Shown: positions 1 to 12,963 of the stretch, piece after piece
Layout: each line of letters starts with the position of its first letter
Position numbering within the stretch: position 1 is the stretch's first letter
NCBI GenBank assembly: GCA_004194705.1
Contig: SADC01000907.1
Span: 124,001 to 188,000, forward strand
From: Ditylenchus dipsaci
Lineage: Eukaryota > Nematoda > Chromadorea > Rhabditida > Anguinidae
Direction of reading: 5' to 3'
Length of the DNA: 64,000 nucleotides
Notes under the pieces: model-generated
Databases searched by the model: none
What the model saw: only the letters and a program-made list of their open reading frames with translations
Told to the model about the DNA's origin: nothing
Made by a program: the position numbers and the translations under genes

Positions 1-828
1 CTTTGATAAAAATCATGAATGGATTAGTTCTCATTTGCTTCCAATTATTTGTTGGGACAACATCTAGCAAAAATGGCAAACAAGGGTGAATGCATGCTAC
101 ACAAGACTCTACGGTTGAGGTCCAATAGTCTCTACCATTTAGACCATGCTGATGGAAACCTAGTGATTCGTCATACCGTCAATTCAATGAAGTGTGTCAC
201 GACTTTCACAAAAAATTAAGGAGGGAGTCGTAGTAAATCAGCCTGTCTTTCGTAATTTTTACCCTATAAAAAATTTGATCATAAGTTATTTTCAACAAAA
301 AAACCGCGACATACCACGAGAGCCCAATGTCCAGGCAGATGAATTGGAGTCAGTAGAATATCGTGTTCAAAATATCTTCGTGTGGTGTTCATCCGACAAC
401 TGTTCTTAGAACGCTCAGAGAAAGTTTAAGGTAAAACTTTGTATCGAAAACGACGACCTTCGAATATTAGAGTATAATTAACCAAATTATTAGGAATACT
501 ACCTTTGGTAGGGAAAGATTTTGTTTTGGTAGATAGAGTATGAGTGCGAAATCACAATGCTCTATAAGCCAAATACATTATTCCGAAAATACTCGAAAAT
601 CTAACCTGGACATTCGTTGGATTTTCTGGCGGTTTGCTCTTTGAATTCCTCGCTTTCTTTCTGCTACTTTCGGAAGATTGTCTCGGATACTAGATGTGAT
701 TTTTCGATTTTTCGTTTCCACAATTTGAATTTAAAGAATGAGGCTTAGCAAAGAGAGCGTTCATCTGAAAGGCCAGAACGTGATAAAATAATCATCAACA
801 GGGCTTATCAACCAATAGTAGCTGTTGG

Positions 829-957
829 TAAACAAATTTCTTGCAGTAGAAAAATGTCGCGAGAATAGATGTCGGAGTAGAAAAATGTCCGGTAGAAAAG
901 TGTTGCGGTAGAAAAATGTCGTAGGCAGAAAAATGTCGCGGTAGAAAAATGTCGTGT
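829..957. repeat. Degenerate tandem repeat, unit about 19-20 bp
   Basis: Variants of GTAGAAAAATGTCGCG recur about six times in a row with spacing of roughly 15-21 bp. The copies differ by point changes and small indels. Confidence 0.8.
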
Positions 958-1061
958 AGCCGAGCATGGGAACCTAGTGAGCCGTTTACAGTTCTCGACC
1001 ATTTGAGGAGAGTTGAAGAATCTCTCAAGAGGCATCAATCACTTGTATTCAAGATGCATGT

Positions 1062-1289
1062 ATGGCTGAAATATGTAATAAGAACTGCCAGGATCTGCTC
1101 TTTCGAATGAATGTATATGAGTTGCAATCTGTCTGTAAAAACTTGGATGATCAGCATCCAGCGCAAAAAGCCGCCATTTTCTCACTAGCTAAATGTCCAT
1201 TTCATGCTGCTCAAAAGCGTGTCATACTCCTGTATAACTGGTCAATTCTTAGTCAATATTTGCAGAGAAATTCAAGAGCTACAAGATAG
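1062..1289 (+). CDS. Unrecognised 75-codon open frame, doubtful
   Basis: An uninterrupted frame with a natural-looking amino-acid mix, including several cysteines and histidines (CNKNCQD near the start, KCPFHA near residue 45). It matches no family I recognise and has no clear splice partners. It lies just after a tandem repeat, so it may be a remnant of a mobile element or a chance frame. Listed only because its composition is less AT-driven than most frames nearby. Confidence 0.15.
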   Translation: MAEICNKNCQDLLFRMNVYELQSVCKNLDDQHPAQKAAIFSLAKCPFHAAQKRVILLYNWSILSQYLQRNSRATR

Positions 1290-2097
1290 GCGAAAAATCA
1301 ACACAAAGATTCAACAAAAGTAACTCAGAAATTACATGAGAAGAAGTAAAACTAGCTGTTCCCCTGGTACTGGAATTTGAAGAGTGCTTTGTTCGACTTG
1401 ATTCTATCGACTTTTCAAAGAAAATTCTTTCAAAAAATATACCAACATTTTCAGCGTCACAACACAACAAGCAAATATAACAAAATTCAAGCCAAAACAA
1501 TTCGAGTTATAATCCGACTTTCCCGTGTTAATTATGGTCGACGTATTTTTTCATGAATTTTTTTTTGAATAGGCGCGCTTTTTAAAAAGGCTTGTTAGAA
1601 ATTTCCAAAAAGTGAGTGTTTTGTACGAGTTAACTGTAAGAGTTAAAAGGCGCATTTTAAAACCAAGTAGCGCCAGTTTTTTTTACTTTGATTATCATTC
1701 ATTATCAAATTCTTAAAAAATTATATCATTCTACCCAGAAAAATGTTTGCAGCCAATATCTGTGTGACATATGAATGAGAAATTTAAAAGTGTCAACGGT
1801 TTTTGGAGCACATGCGTCTTCGTCAAAAATTAGCCAACTCTTTTGATTGTCATTTGGCTGACTGGATGAGAATTTTGAGCTACCTCCCTCCAATAATTAT
1901 GAATCCAGTCAAGTTTGAGTAGAAAAGTCTGTTTGTGAAGATCCACTCTACACTTTTTTACTTTTTTGTTTTCTATTTACACTCACAAACACAATGCAAT
2001 TTATTGGCTTGCCTGGCTGCCAAGAGACATTTAATTTGCGGGCTATGGACCAGGTGTTTTGCTGCTGGTCCATCCAGCCCATTTGTTTATCTCTGAC

Positions 2098-2105
2098 TTA
2101 TAAAA
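2098..2105 (+). promoter_or_regulatory. Possible TATA-type promoter
   Basis: TTATAAAAGTTGG sits at the end of a relatively GC-rich, non-repetitive block (1960-2160). This looks like a core promoter TATA box, but no coding exon follows nearby. If real, it could serve a distal first exon of the basonuclin gene that starts coding at 8555. It is a motif only. Confidence 0.2.
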
Positions 2106-5100
2106 GTTGGAGGAAGAAGCGTTTCGACTTTGTTTGGAGACAAAGAAAAGTCGGCCGTGATAAATAAATTTGTTTTCTATCTGCATCGTTTTTGACGTAA
2201 ATTGGTTAAAATTTATGGTAAACTGATATATTTTAATTTGTGATGTTTTTTGTATGAATATAAAATAATTGTTTTTAGTTTAATCAGACATATTGGAAAT
2301 TCCACCTTTTTCATTTTTTAAAATAAGAATGGAATAACACATTTTCGGGCACGATGCAAAAATTTGAAGAAATTATCAGTAGATCCATATAGTGCCGCCC
2401 GCATTCAAATTTTAAAAAAAGATCACTCGACAATTCGACATACTAAAACCAGGTCCAACGAATTTTTTAAAATGAAATTAAGAAAATTGGCATGCTTTAA
2501 TTCGTCATCTTTAATATGCTTGGGTACGGCATGCTAGGCTCAGTCCCCGAAAAATCGAGAGTCGACTGTATGTTAGGGAAAAGTCATGGTCCTTTAATGG
2601 GTGATTTCTATCTCACATATTTCTCTGGCTGTTTTGCCATATTCCAGAACGGCTCATTGCATTCCTTCCCTGCTTCAACAACCAACCACTAGCGTCATTG
2701 TTGATTATTTATTTGTGGTTGTTGATGGAATGAAGCATTGTGGGGTGGGTGTGTGTGACAATAAACTATGAAACTCAATCTCCTTTTCAACGAAAATATG
2801 TAGAGCAATTGGATCTGTATGCAATTGGTGACACCAATTAATCCTGCCAATGCTCAGTTCTTTTTGTCTTGTTGTAATCTATGCTATGATCTGTTGAGTT
2901 AACAAACTTTTTCTTTGTACAAATGTTTCAAAAGCAGATCTATTACTATCTGTTCCACAATCACCAAAACATAGCTGCTTTGCTAGCTAGTTCATTCATA
3001 TATGCACCATCACCACCAAAAATGCTTTTTTCATCGATGGAAACACAATAGCAAAGAGCTCTGCAAAAAATCAATCACTTTGTCGTCCTTTTTCACCCTT
3101 TTGCATCAGAAAGGGCATCACTGGGCATTAGAAAGCACAAAAAGTAGCTATTGACTGATGTTTGAAGAATTGCAATTCTAATTAGTATTGGTGACTCGTG
3201 TGTTCTGACGACTCCTGATTAACTTTGCATTCTGATGTGACACTTTCGTATGTCTGTAAAAAAGTAAAGTTTAACTCTAAATGTGCCAGTTTTTATAACC
3301 AAAACCAAGCTGCTTTACTAGTTCTCATTACTTACTTGCATTTTGTCTTGATTAAAAAATGTAGATACTCATTTAAAGGGGGCCGAAAAATTAAGTGTCC
3401 CTTATTAGGTGTCAGTTTTAGTGCCATGTTAAGCTGCCGATATAGTTGACCCTGGATTCAACGATGCCCCTGGGGACCGGGCAGAAGTAATCGTTAAAGT
3501 GAGGTCACAGTATGAATAATTTTACGTAATCGCTGGCCAAATCAGCATCAAAAAAGTTATCGTTAAATTGGGGTGTAGTAAAGTCGATGGTTTTACTTTC
3601 TTTAAAGTGCAATTTTTGAATCACCCAATCAGAATTAGAGGTGAAAACAAAAAATATAGCCCAACCTACTTTATTCGAATCCTCTTTTGAACCTTTCCCA
3701 TTCTTGGGGCGTAAGATTGATTTTAAAACAGATTTTTCATAATGTTGTGCCCTAAGCCGATAAAGGTTCATATTTTTGGCATAAAAGTTGTTCGGTTAGT
3801 AATTCCTCTCACTCCATCAAAAAGCATTACATATACCAATCAACAAAAATAAAAAAGGAAAAAAGTTTTCTGACAAAAAGCATATTTCTCTACATCAGCC
3901 TACCAGCTTTCATGAAGAGTGTTGGGGCAAGGGGTGTGCGTGCCAGTCCTGCCTCCGCTACTGATTCACCCATGTCCCTGTTGACTGTCATCTGCCTCTC
4001 TTTGAGCAAGCAGGCAGTGAGAGTGGTGCTGGGGTTATACAGTATGCTTGACAACTTTCAGGGTGTGTATGTGTGTTTGGGCAAGGGACAGCAGCAGTAG
4101 CTGCTAATGGTTAAATGGGAATGCACATATTATTCCAACACACCACTTCATTCTTTCTTCAACTTTTGCCTGCTTGCCCCTCTCGCTATTGTAGTCCCAT
4201 TGCTGCTGCTTCTCTTAGACTTACTTTTGTGTTGTCGTGTGTATTTTTTGATAGTGTTGAAGGCTTTGAATTTGGTTTATTGGGTTGAGATAAACTAGAA
4301 CGACACAAAAGATTTTAGTATTAGATGAAAGAGTGCTGCACCCTCTAATTCGAATATGAGCAATTCCCCGTTGTCAACTACTGCAATGCCCCTGTACCCT
4401 GGTCTATCCTGCGTCTAAGCAAGTGCCCTCTTAAAATTAGTGTAGACGTAAGGGCATAAGTTTAATGCACTCATGCTCAAAAATTGCAAAAAGTCAAAAG
4501 GGGTAATAAGGCATATATTTTTCTGGACCTGCGTCGAAAATTGTAATAGCTTGTTTACAATGGTTAGAGCAAGTGATTAAAACAATATTCTTTTAATCCA
4601 AACGGCGACCTGTTCGCAACTTCTGTGTTAAAGACAGCAAAATATCCGTTATTGCTTATTTTTATTACGTCTTTTTGGAAATCATCATTATCAACATGCA
4701 TATAAAGAGCATAAAAGTGGAAGTTGGGGTAAACAGTGTTCACAATACCGATTTACTCCAGCTCTCACAAAGATTCCGGTGTTTTTGTTTATTTACTTCA
4801 AAAAATTAAACACATTAATAGCTTTAAGGGGAGCGGGACGGTTTAATGTCTGGAAAGCTTTTGATCGGAAAGCCGAAAATTTGAAATAATAATTGAAAAT
4901 AGTTGTCGTTTGTTTGTCTTGGTGTTTCATTTCATTTACTAAATTTTATGCAATAAGCTTTTTATGAGGTAGTTTTTATGATGGTGCTGAAAAATAAAAA
5001 ATTACAGTCAGACTCCGACTTCTCACCTCCGAGTTCGACATCTGATTTCCCATCTCCTTTGTGGCCAAGCCTATAAAAGTTGTTTTTCTACCCGTACCCA

Positions 5101-5649
5101 CTAAGTACAACATTACATCATGGAAAGCTTATAGCATTAAATTTAGCAAATAAAATGAGACACCAAGACAAAAAATGACAATTATTTTCAATTATAATCT
5201 CAAATTTTCAACGTTCCGTTCAGAACCTCTTTAAAGTTGACTTAATAACTGTATTTTCTCTTATTTTGCCTCCAGGGGCAGAATTTTCAACCCTCTGAAA
5301 ATCGGTAAAAATTTAGGTCAATTTTGAGATTTTTAGGTGAATATCCAAGATTAAAAATGCGGAATCGGTAGAGCTCATGAGAGTTAAGAAAACGCACTAA
5401 ACAGCAGAGATATAGACCCTCAAATTAGAGGGGGGGGGCGAATTAAAGAAAAACGGTACTTTTGTCATGTCTAAATCAAGTTTTGACTCTTATTGTATAT
5501 TATTATAGTGGTTTAGAGATAGTTTTTGGGTGTTCTTCAAACACAGGGTGTCCACGAATTTTAAATTTTTTTTTGAATTTTCATTATCATTTTTCAATCA
5601 TTTGAATACGTCTTTGGTCCTACATGAAAGCTTGCAAAAAAAGAAAGTA

Positions 5650-5832
5650 CAGTCAAACCTCTATATAGCATCCCACAAGGGACCGGCCCTGCCCGGATGC
5701 AATGTAGAGGTGGACGCAATATAGAGGGTCGATTATAGGTAATTTCTTTGCAGGCCAACCAAACCAAAAAAAAAGCGGATGCAATAAAGAGGTGCATGCA
5801 ATGTAGAGGGTTGCTATATAGAGGTTTGACTG
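5650..5832. mobile_element. TA-flanked inverted-repeat MITE (mariner-like)
   Basis: It begins TA-CAGTCAAACCTCTATATAG and ends with the reverse complement CTATATAGAGGTTTGACTG-TA, so the ends are inverted and flanked by TA. TA target choice and CAGT-type ends are typical of Tc1/mariner non-autonomous elements. There is no open frame inside. Confidence 0.75.
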
Positions 5833-6887
5833 TATTTGATGTTAAATAATTATGCAAATCTTAATTATGAAAGAGAAAAGCCCTTCTAAAATTAGGGCCT
5901 AATTTTGAAAATTTCAAATTCATTAGTATCCATCTTATGAAAAAGATGAGAATAGAACCATTATTATTAAAAATTCTCATTTTAAATTGATTCATTATGA
6001 AAAGTTGGGAATCCTATCTTGAGATGCGTAAGAGTTTTGTTCAATCAATTCGGACCACAAGAAATTCCAATAGCTTAATCCATTAACAATAGTTTCCTAA
6101 TGAATGGATTAGTCGAAACTCTCCCTGTCAGTAAAACGTGATTAAGGTTTTGTGACCCCCTCGATCTCCTGACTAGACGCATTGCGACTTCTTTCTCTGG
6201 GGTATATTAAATTAGAATTTTACACAAGTCATGTTCCAAAGTTTTAGTTCCAAACTTTTCTTTATGTTAAGAAAACTCAATGAACAGCTTTGCAAAATAT
6301 TTTCTGTAGGCCGAGATATAGGTCCCTAAAGTTGAGGGGGGGGGAACGGCTTATCAGAGGAAATACGGTATGTTAGTTTGAAGCACGGACAGTTACGAAG
6401 GCGACTTTGCTGGCTTGTAGAAGACGAAGAAACCCATATTAAAATTCAGAAAATTGGCTGTAATTGTTGATAATTGGCTTTGTGCGTAAAAATGAAAAAA
6501 GTGCAAAGGTAAATTTGAAATTTTTCAAAAATTAGGCCCTAACTTTAGAGGGGCTTTTTTCTATCTTATAATTAACATATGCACAAGTATTTAACACCAA
6601 AAAAAATTTTTCTTCAAGCTTTCGAATGAGACCCACTATAGTACCCAAAATGCTTGAAAAAAGTTACCCAAAATCCAAAAACGAAATTTTAATAAATTCG
6701 TGGAACGCCTGTATATACTTTTGAGAAGAAAAAGTCAAACAACTGATTCTGTTCAATGTGAACTGGTATAACTGCGCTTAAGGCTTTGCCTAACCGAAAA
6801 GAACGCAGTAATTGGGAAATGAAAATATCTTTTTAAACATTTATATAACCATTCACATTTGAAAAAAATGACACAGTTTTTTAGATT

Positions 6888-7086
6888 TTAAAGGACCATG
6901 GTTTTTGCGCGCAGTGACATGTGCGAAACTTGAATTGGCGGGGGACACTTCTCTTTCGTCTTGCACTGTACTCTTTGGAGTCATTCGCCATAACTCGAAA
7001 GAGTACAGTGCGAGACGAAAGAGAAGTGTCCCCCGCCAATTCCAATTTTGCGCATGTCGCTGCGCGCAAAAACCATGGTCCTTTAA
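6888..7086. mobile_element. TTAA-flanked foldback MITE, AGGACCAT family
   Basis: TTAA at both ends encloses AGGACCATGG... and its complement ...CCATGGTCCT. The two arms are complementary over most of the element (the CACTTCTCTTTCGTCTTGCA block appears in both orientations), so the whole unit folds into a hairpin. TTAA duplication is the hallmark of piggyBac-type insertion. A second partial end (ATGGTCTTTTAA) follows at 7095-7107. Confidence 0.75.
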
Positions 7087-8554
7087 ATAAATAACCATGG
7101 TCTTTTAAATAACAAAATTTTGTATATTTTTCGGCCTCTTACAGTTGAATACTTTTGGGTTTTTCTATCTTATGTAGGTGACTTTTTTATTCGATGTATA
7201 ACAAAGCTAGGCATTAAATAAAAAAGTTCACCAATCTGTCAGTATTTTTGACTACTTCAAAAATTCACACCATTCAAGCTATCATCCGAAAGTACTCTTT
7301 TATATCTATATGCCGACAGGGTGCGCGGTGCGGCTTCTTTTCACTCCCCAACAAATTTCTTGTCTCAGCATTACTGTCGCTATACACACCAGCAATTGTA
7401 TCACTAGTAGCCAGCACACAACAATAGATGGAGATCAACTGCTTTCACATAGAAAAAAGGCAAAAGCATCACCCCTACTTCTCGTCCCAACCCCAATAGA
7501 CTAGTAATGAGAAAAAAGAAGAGGGAGGATGTGCCGCTGCGTTGGACACATTGCTGGGTGGTGTTAGGGTGCATGCCCTTCTGAATCGCTGACTCACGCC
7601 TGCCTTGTTCTGGGCGGCCTGCAAGGCAGCAGCTAAAAATAACAACCATATAAATGTTGTCCTTTCCATTGCTTTGTGATCCTCTTTCTGTGTCACTTTT
7701 GCTTCTTTGTGTTGGAATACTTCTTTGTTGTATTATTTCAATTAACTTAACACTAATGTAAGACAAACACCGAAATCACCCGAAATTAATACGGAGTGAA
7801 CTTGATTTTTAAATATTGATTTAATTTAACTTGATACTACTTGATTTAACTTGATACCACAGAACTTTCTGACTTTTTGTTATGTTCAGTAGAGCAGACC
7901 TTGCTAGAAAATAATCAAGTACGCGGTGTCCAATAAAAACTGCACCATTTTTTAGGTTATTGCTTTTTAATATCCTTACTAGTGTTTGAAGCTAAATTAC
8001 GAGACATGTATTATCACAAATAAAAACTTTATATATAGTTTTGAAGAGGAGGAGCAGGGCTACAAAAGCTATGGGTTAAAATTTTTATGATAGAATTTTT
8101 TTATTTTAAATATTGAGCTCAAAAATCCGTTCCGAACTTTTCTAACACTAGTTAGAACTACTCTAATAGACCGACATGTCTGGTTATAACTAAATAAACG
8201 AAAAATCCGAAAGTTTCGAGCTCAATCTCGAGATTTTCGGGCGTAAATCCAATTCAGAAAAGTGGAATCGGAAGAGTTCGTGAGGTTTAAGAAACGCAAA
8301 AAAATCAATCTGAGATACAAACTCCCAGAGTAGGGGTGTCGGGTTGTTAGAGACTGTCGGCCTACTAGAGCAGTAGTTAATTATGCCATAAACTTTTGCC
8401 ATTATAACCTCGATATAATGACACCTATGCAATAACTGTCCCTTTTCACAAATGTTTTATTTCTACTATTTTGCATTGAATCCTTAAACAGTGCATTATT
8501 TCTGGCGTCAATTAATGTGAATAGTTAATTGAATGGAATAATTAAGGTGTTCAA

Positions 8555-11500
8555 ATGGATGAAGTAATTGCGGCTGGGAGCTCTGCTGCAGCTGACGAAG
8601 AAAACGCATTGCAGCAACGCCAAATAATCGATCATTTGCTTCAATTACAACATTTACAAAGCCCCTCCGTGTCCAATCTATTGCTTCCCAATATTCATTG
8701 GCAGAGATTGAAGCCAGAACTCAATGGCTCTGCTGTTGCGGGCGACGATACTGCAGAACTGCTAAATAAAATAGGACCCATTGTTACGGCAGCTCTGCTA
8801 GGATTCCAGGTGATTAAACAAACAAAAAAGTAAAATATTTCGAAGAAATAGTGTTCTCCAAAACTGTATCGTACACATTTGTGTGTGTTCGAAAATCTGA
8901 TAATTTAATTCTTTAGGCGATCCCTATTCGATTGAAAATTTTGCTGGAAAGGATATTCCAAGACTTATCACCGCTCAATGTAGAGATATTGCTGTCCAAA
9001 GCAGGCTGGACTACGGCTGATTTTGCCAGAGGCTACCTCCTACATGTCAGTTTTTTCTTCTTATTCAACCACAATTTTTTATTAAAAAAGCTTAGTCATT
9101 TTAGGAAAAATCTGAAGCCTTAGCAAATTCTTCAGTCTGGGTGTGCGCTAGGTAAATTATTTTTTACAGCCCAACTTACAGCCCGACCCTTGAACGGATC
9201 TCGAGTTTTCTATTTTCAATTTAATTTAATCGGTTTAATTAGTTTAATCCAAAAGTATGTTGATGAAACCGATATAATTACTAGAGATATTTTTGTAATA
9301 GATCTGGCATACACAAGCATCAAACATGAACAAAGAAATATATTATCGGCTCTACTTTAATATACCGCTAGTGAAGGTCCGAAAAATCGAGGAGATTGTA
9401 ATTTTTTATGAAATAGGAAGTGGTGACGGATGGCCGCCCAATAACCTCGTGAGCGGCATTTTTAAAAAGTACCTAAATAATAGGGCTGTGCATTGAGCAA
9501 TAATTAATATTTTTATAAAAAATTATATAAGAAAATGTCTTAAGTGCGAGGGCAAGGGATGGAGTTCTAAAATTTTCTGCTGCAAGGTTGCGATGTTGTT
9601 GATAAGCCCTAAATATCGTGCAAGGTGCACAGCCCCACTAGATAGTACCAGATCATCGATCGCTCTGATGGACACTTTATAAAAAAGGGCCACAAAGGGT
9701 GCTTAGTTCGACTCATAAATCTTTTAATTTATACCAAATCACGAAATTAGTTAGAAATACAATCTAAAAAAGGAGGAACAATATTTAATAAAAGCTTTGA
9801 CTGCATTTCTGATTTACAAATTCTGATTTCCAGCCTGTACTCCGAGTTAAATCTTCTACATGTGGTGTCTATTATGCTGCCAGCATATGCCCAATTAGCT
9901 GAATCAATGCGTCAAACAGCCATCCACTCGCTTGTGTACACTGCAGTGCTTGTTCAGCAACAACAACAGCAGCAACAAGAAGTGATACAGCAGCAGACAA
10001 ACAATTCAACTGATATGCAGCAGCCGACTAGACATGTTGCTAAATTGGAGGAGTCTGCAACTCAATCAAGTTTGATTGGAGTCGCAGAAGACCAAGCGGA
10101 TAATGACCAGAAACCTCCAATTGCTACATATACAAAAGTGATTTTATAGTTTTATCAGACGAATTTTTCAGTGAAAAAAGTGTTTTGGCTGAAAATTTTT
10201 CAAAAGACGGGAAAAATATAAAATTCCACAGTTTCAGTGCCCAACACAACAACAACACCAACCGCAGATGGAGGATGTAATGTGAATGAGGTAGAAACCA
10301 CTATTTCGATTGTCAATCCACTGGCTGGTCAGAGCACGGCTGCTTCTCTCCTCCAAAATACATTGGAAATGGATGATGCTGGTGACCGACTAATGACGCC
10401 CCTTTTGTAATGGGGAGATATCCTCAGCAAGAAGATCAGCAAGACAATTTTGATGGTACGGTCGACAGGGTGGCCAGGAAAATGGTAATTTAAAATTAAA
10501 TAGTCATCTGAAATATAATTTGATCGATCAATTTCAGTCGAGAAAGAGTCTGAAGAATGGCAAACGGAGAGTGGAGTGCCCTGTGTGCTCCAAGGTGGGG
10601 AATCGCCTTTAATTGAATAATGCTATGTTTTGAATATTATAGACTTACTGTGATAAAGGAGCTCTGAAGATACACACCAGCGCTGTTCATCTCAAAGAGA
10701 CGCATTGTTGCACGGTGGAGGGGTGTGACAAGATATTTTCGTCCAGGAGAAGCAGGTAAGCCTTTTTTTGAAATGCCGTATACACTCTATGTATTCTGTC
10801 TCCGATTCCATCTCCGATATGCATCACAGATTCATGATTAAATTTAAAATTCTTGTGTCTCAGAAAATTACCAGGAAAATATGAAAATTATGAGAGAATT
10901 TGTGAACAATTTTCCGGTCCTATATTATTGACAAACCTTTGATAGGAAAACCAATTTTTAGACCGTTGGTAAAATAACTCTTAGACTTTCTGACGCAAAA
11001 ATAAATGTCGTAATAATAGTAAATATACAGTATATGTTTTGAAGAAATCGTCACTCTGGCAACCCTTCGATGCACAACCTACCAACTAGCACCAGTTCTC
11101 GGTTATCGTGCTCCCTTCTGTCTTCTCCATTTAGTGGGCGGAGCTCTTCAAATGGTGGAGGACCGGGGACAAGTCACGTTGTTCACGTTCATCCTCTTCG
11201 GAACTTTTCGATCCGGTAAACTTATTTTACAGGTATATTTAATTTTAATCAGAACCACTTAAATGAAGACATCTCGACAAAGAGCAGTTGAATTCTTGGC
11301 AGGCTCCACAGATAAGCTAGCAATATACCAAATATATCTTTAAATGGGCCACAAGAATTGCTATGTTCTCCGAAAACCCTTTCTATGGCCTCTCGGAAGC
11401 GGAAAAGGCAGAGGCCTAACAAATTGCCAGATTCTATCCGCAAAACAGACAGGCACTTTTCGGAGCCCCAAAATTTAGCTGATATGTCTCAAATTAGTGC

Positions 11501-11760
11501 TTTGCAAAGCTTGTTGGCACTAGGGTTAGTTTATTTGTTTTTGTACAAAATGTAAAATATGAGCCTTATTTAGCCAACAACAAAATCAACAACCCTCAAT
11601 GTTACCCAATGTACCTCCCAGCTTTTCTACAGCCTCCACAGTCTCTGCCTCCACCACACCGATTGCTGGGGGCACAGAAATAAGGTCTGAAGCCACCCTC
11701 AGAGATATTCTACAAGCTGTCGCTCAAAAGCAGCGCCAGCCTCTGCTCACTGCATCTTGA
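8555..11760 (+). CDS. bnc: Basonuclin-type C2H2 zinc-finger protein (507 aa)
   Basis: Predicted nuclear DNA-binding transcription regulator of the basonuclin/Disco family. Proposed exons: 8555-8809, 8917-9045, 9105-9151, 9834-10137, 10428-10484, 10538-10594, 10643-10755, 11045-11215, 11321-11524, 11574-11760. All phases agree and the length is 507 codons plus stop. Exons 2-3 encode the conserved N-terminal basonuclin domain ([14 protein letters not shown], then DFARGYLLH). Exon 4 has a polyglutamine run. Exons 6-8 encode one C2H2 pair: [17 protein letters not shown]...H, then [20 protein letters not shown], the signature of this family. A basic stretch (SRKRKRQR) looks like a nuclear localisation signal. 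Vertebrate basonuclins have three finger pairs and this gene has one. The start is the first ATG of an open exon (TCAAATGG). The region 10238-10410 is unresolved (see findings). Family call is firm; exact exon choice near 10.2 kb is not. Confidence 0.9.
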
Positions 11761-12737
11761 ACATTGTCTGGCAAGCAGATATACCTAAAATTGGCTTTTT
11801 CATTCCTGGTTGTTGCCCAACTAGATGATATATTGTTGTATTTGGCTTAGTTTCATTTAAGACTAGTGCTTGGCCGCCCTACGGGCGTCAATCGTTTCAC
11901 GATATCCCTTTCAAAATTTTCGTTTAATATTTGGATTTTTTCAAAGAAAAGTAACAGAAATAGTGAGTGAAATTAATTTTTTGCGAAAAAAGTAAAAAAA
12001 GTACTTGTTCAAATTGGGCAAAGCTTTTTTCAGCCTTCGGTTTAAATGCCTTGAATATCTTCTCTCTTTCATTTCTTCATTTTAAGCCTTCAGTTTCAAA
12101 CGTTTGAAAAAGCTTTTTTTGGCGCTAATAATACCAACAAGTGGGGTTGTCGACGCGTCGAAATTTTCTATGCGTCGAGTCGAAAGTTAATTTTTTTTCC
12201 AAAATTACACTAAATGACTTTTTCTAATCTAAAACAAGCTTGCTTTTTTCTATGTTAATTTTCTATTATATATTATTTTCAAACTGCCATTTTTTAACCA
12301 ATTAGAGATCTCTTCAATGCTCTGCAAAACGTAACTTTCAGAATTCGATTGTTGCGGATTTAAATGATATCGAAAACAAAAGAAATTTCAGATCTGGGCT
12401 ACAGATCTGGACCGTCCAAATACATGCATGCGAATATTGAAATAAAAATTTTGCAAATAGAAAACACCAACAAATACTTTTTCGTACTATCAGCGTCAAA
12501 AAGAAGCCTTTAAGACCCCAAAAGGGCCTTTTGACGCCCAGAAAAAGCTTTGCCCGCTCAAAATTCTTCGTATATAGTGACATAGCTATGAATGTCATTC
12601 AGATGTCAATACAATTTCGGTTATTTATTTTTTAATTAGTGGAGATAGTAGGAGACAATCGTGTGTTCTTTGCTTGTATTGTGTGATTTTAACTCATAGA
12701 TGAATATTAGTCTTGTTATTTCCTGTATTTGTGTGAG

Positions 12738-12868
12738 TACCGTATTTCCTTCAATGATAGATTGTGTTCGAGCATCCAAAAATTTCAGTATCGACAGCAA
12801 ATATTTCAGATTATTGAAGATTTTAAAAATAGATTACCCCGGGTCTATTATTTGAGGAAATACGGTAT
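12738..12868. mobile_element. ACCGTAT-family MITE
   Basis: Begins TACCGTATTTCCTTCAATGA and ends with the complement TTGAGGAAATACGGTA. Near-palindromic TA-flanked ends, with no coding capacity. Relatives with the same ends and the same internal phrase about a text-like GGTCGATTTTGAGATTTT motif lie near 39.2, 43.6 and 61.4 kb. Confidence 0.7.
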
Positions 12869-12963
12869 TGAATAGGTCAACTACAACTAAGCTATAGTGA
12901 GATTTTTTAACAAAGTACTGTAATAAAAACTGGAAATTGCTTAACAATGTGTTAACAATGAAG

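Larger units (their letters stand above)
1..8554. other. Left spacer: repeats and unique blocks, no firm gene
   Basis: No gene could be assembled here. It holds a short degenerate tandem repeat (829-957), ACCGTAT-family fragments (about 5254-5460, 6300-6371 and 8200-8420), a TA-flanked inverted-repeat element (5650-5832) and a TTAA-flanked foldback (6888-7086). Stretches 1960-2160, 2600-3240, 3890-4300 and 7300-7740 are less AT-biased and do not look repetitive within the window; they could be regulatory DNA or untranslated exons. Two weak open frames near the left edge (28-217 and 1062-1289) match nothing I recognise. Confidence 0.6.

Noticed and set aside
3912..4298. Small frames at 3.9-4.3 kb as genes
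   Set aside because: No motifs or splice context; the sequence looks like unique non-coding DNA.
6853..7098. Similar open frames on both strands near 7 kb
   Set aside because: Both strands give nearly the same peptide because the segment is a foldback MITE.
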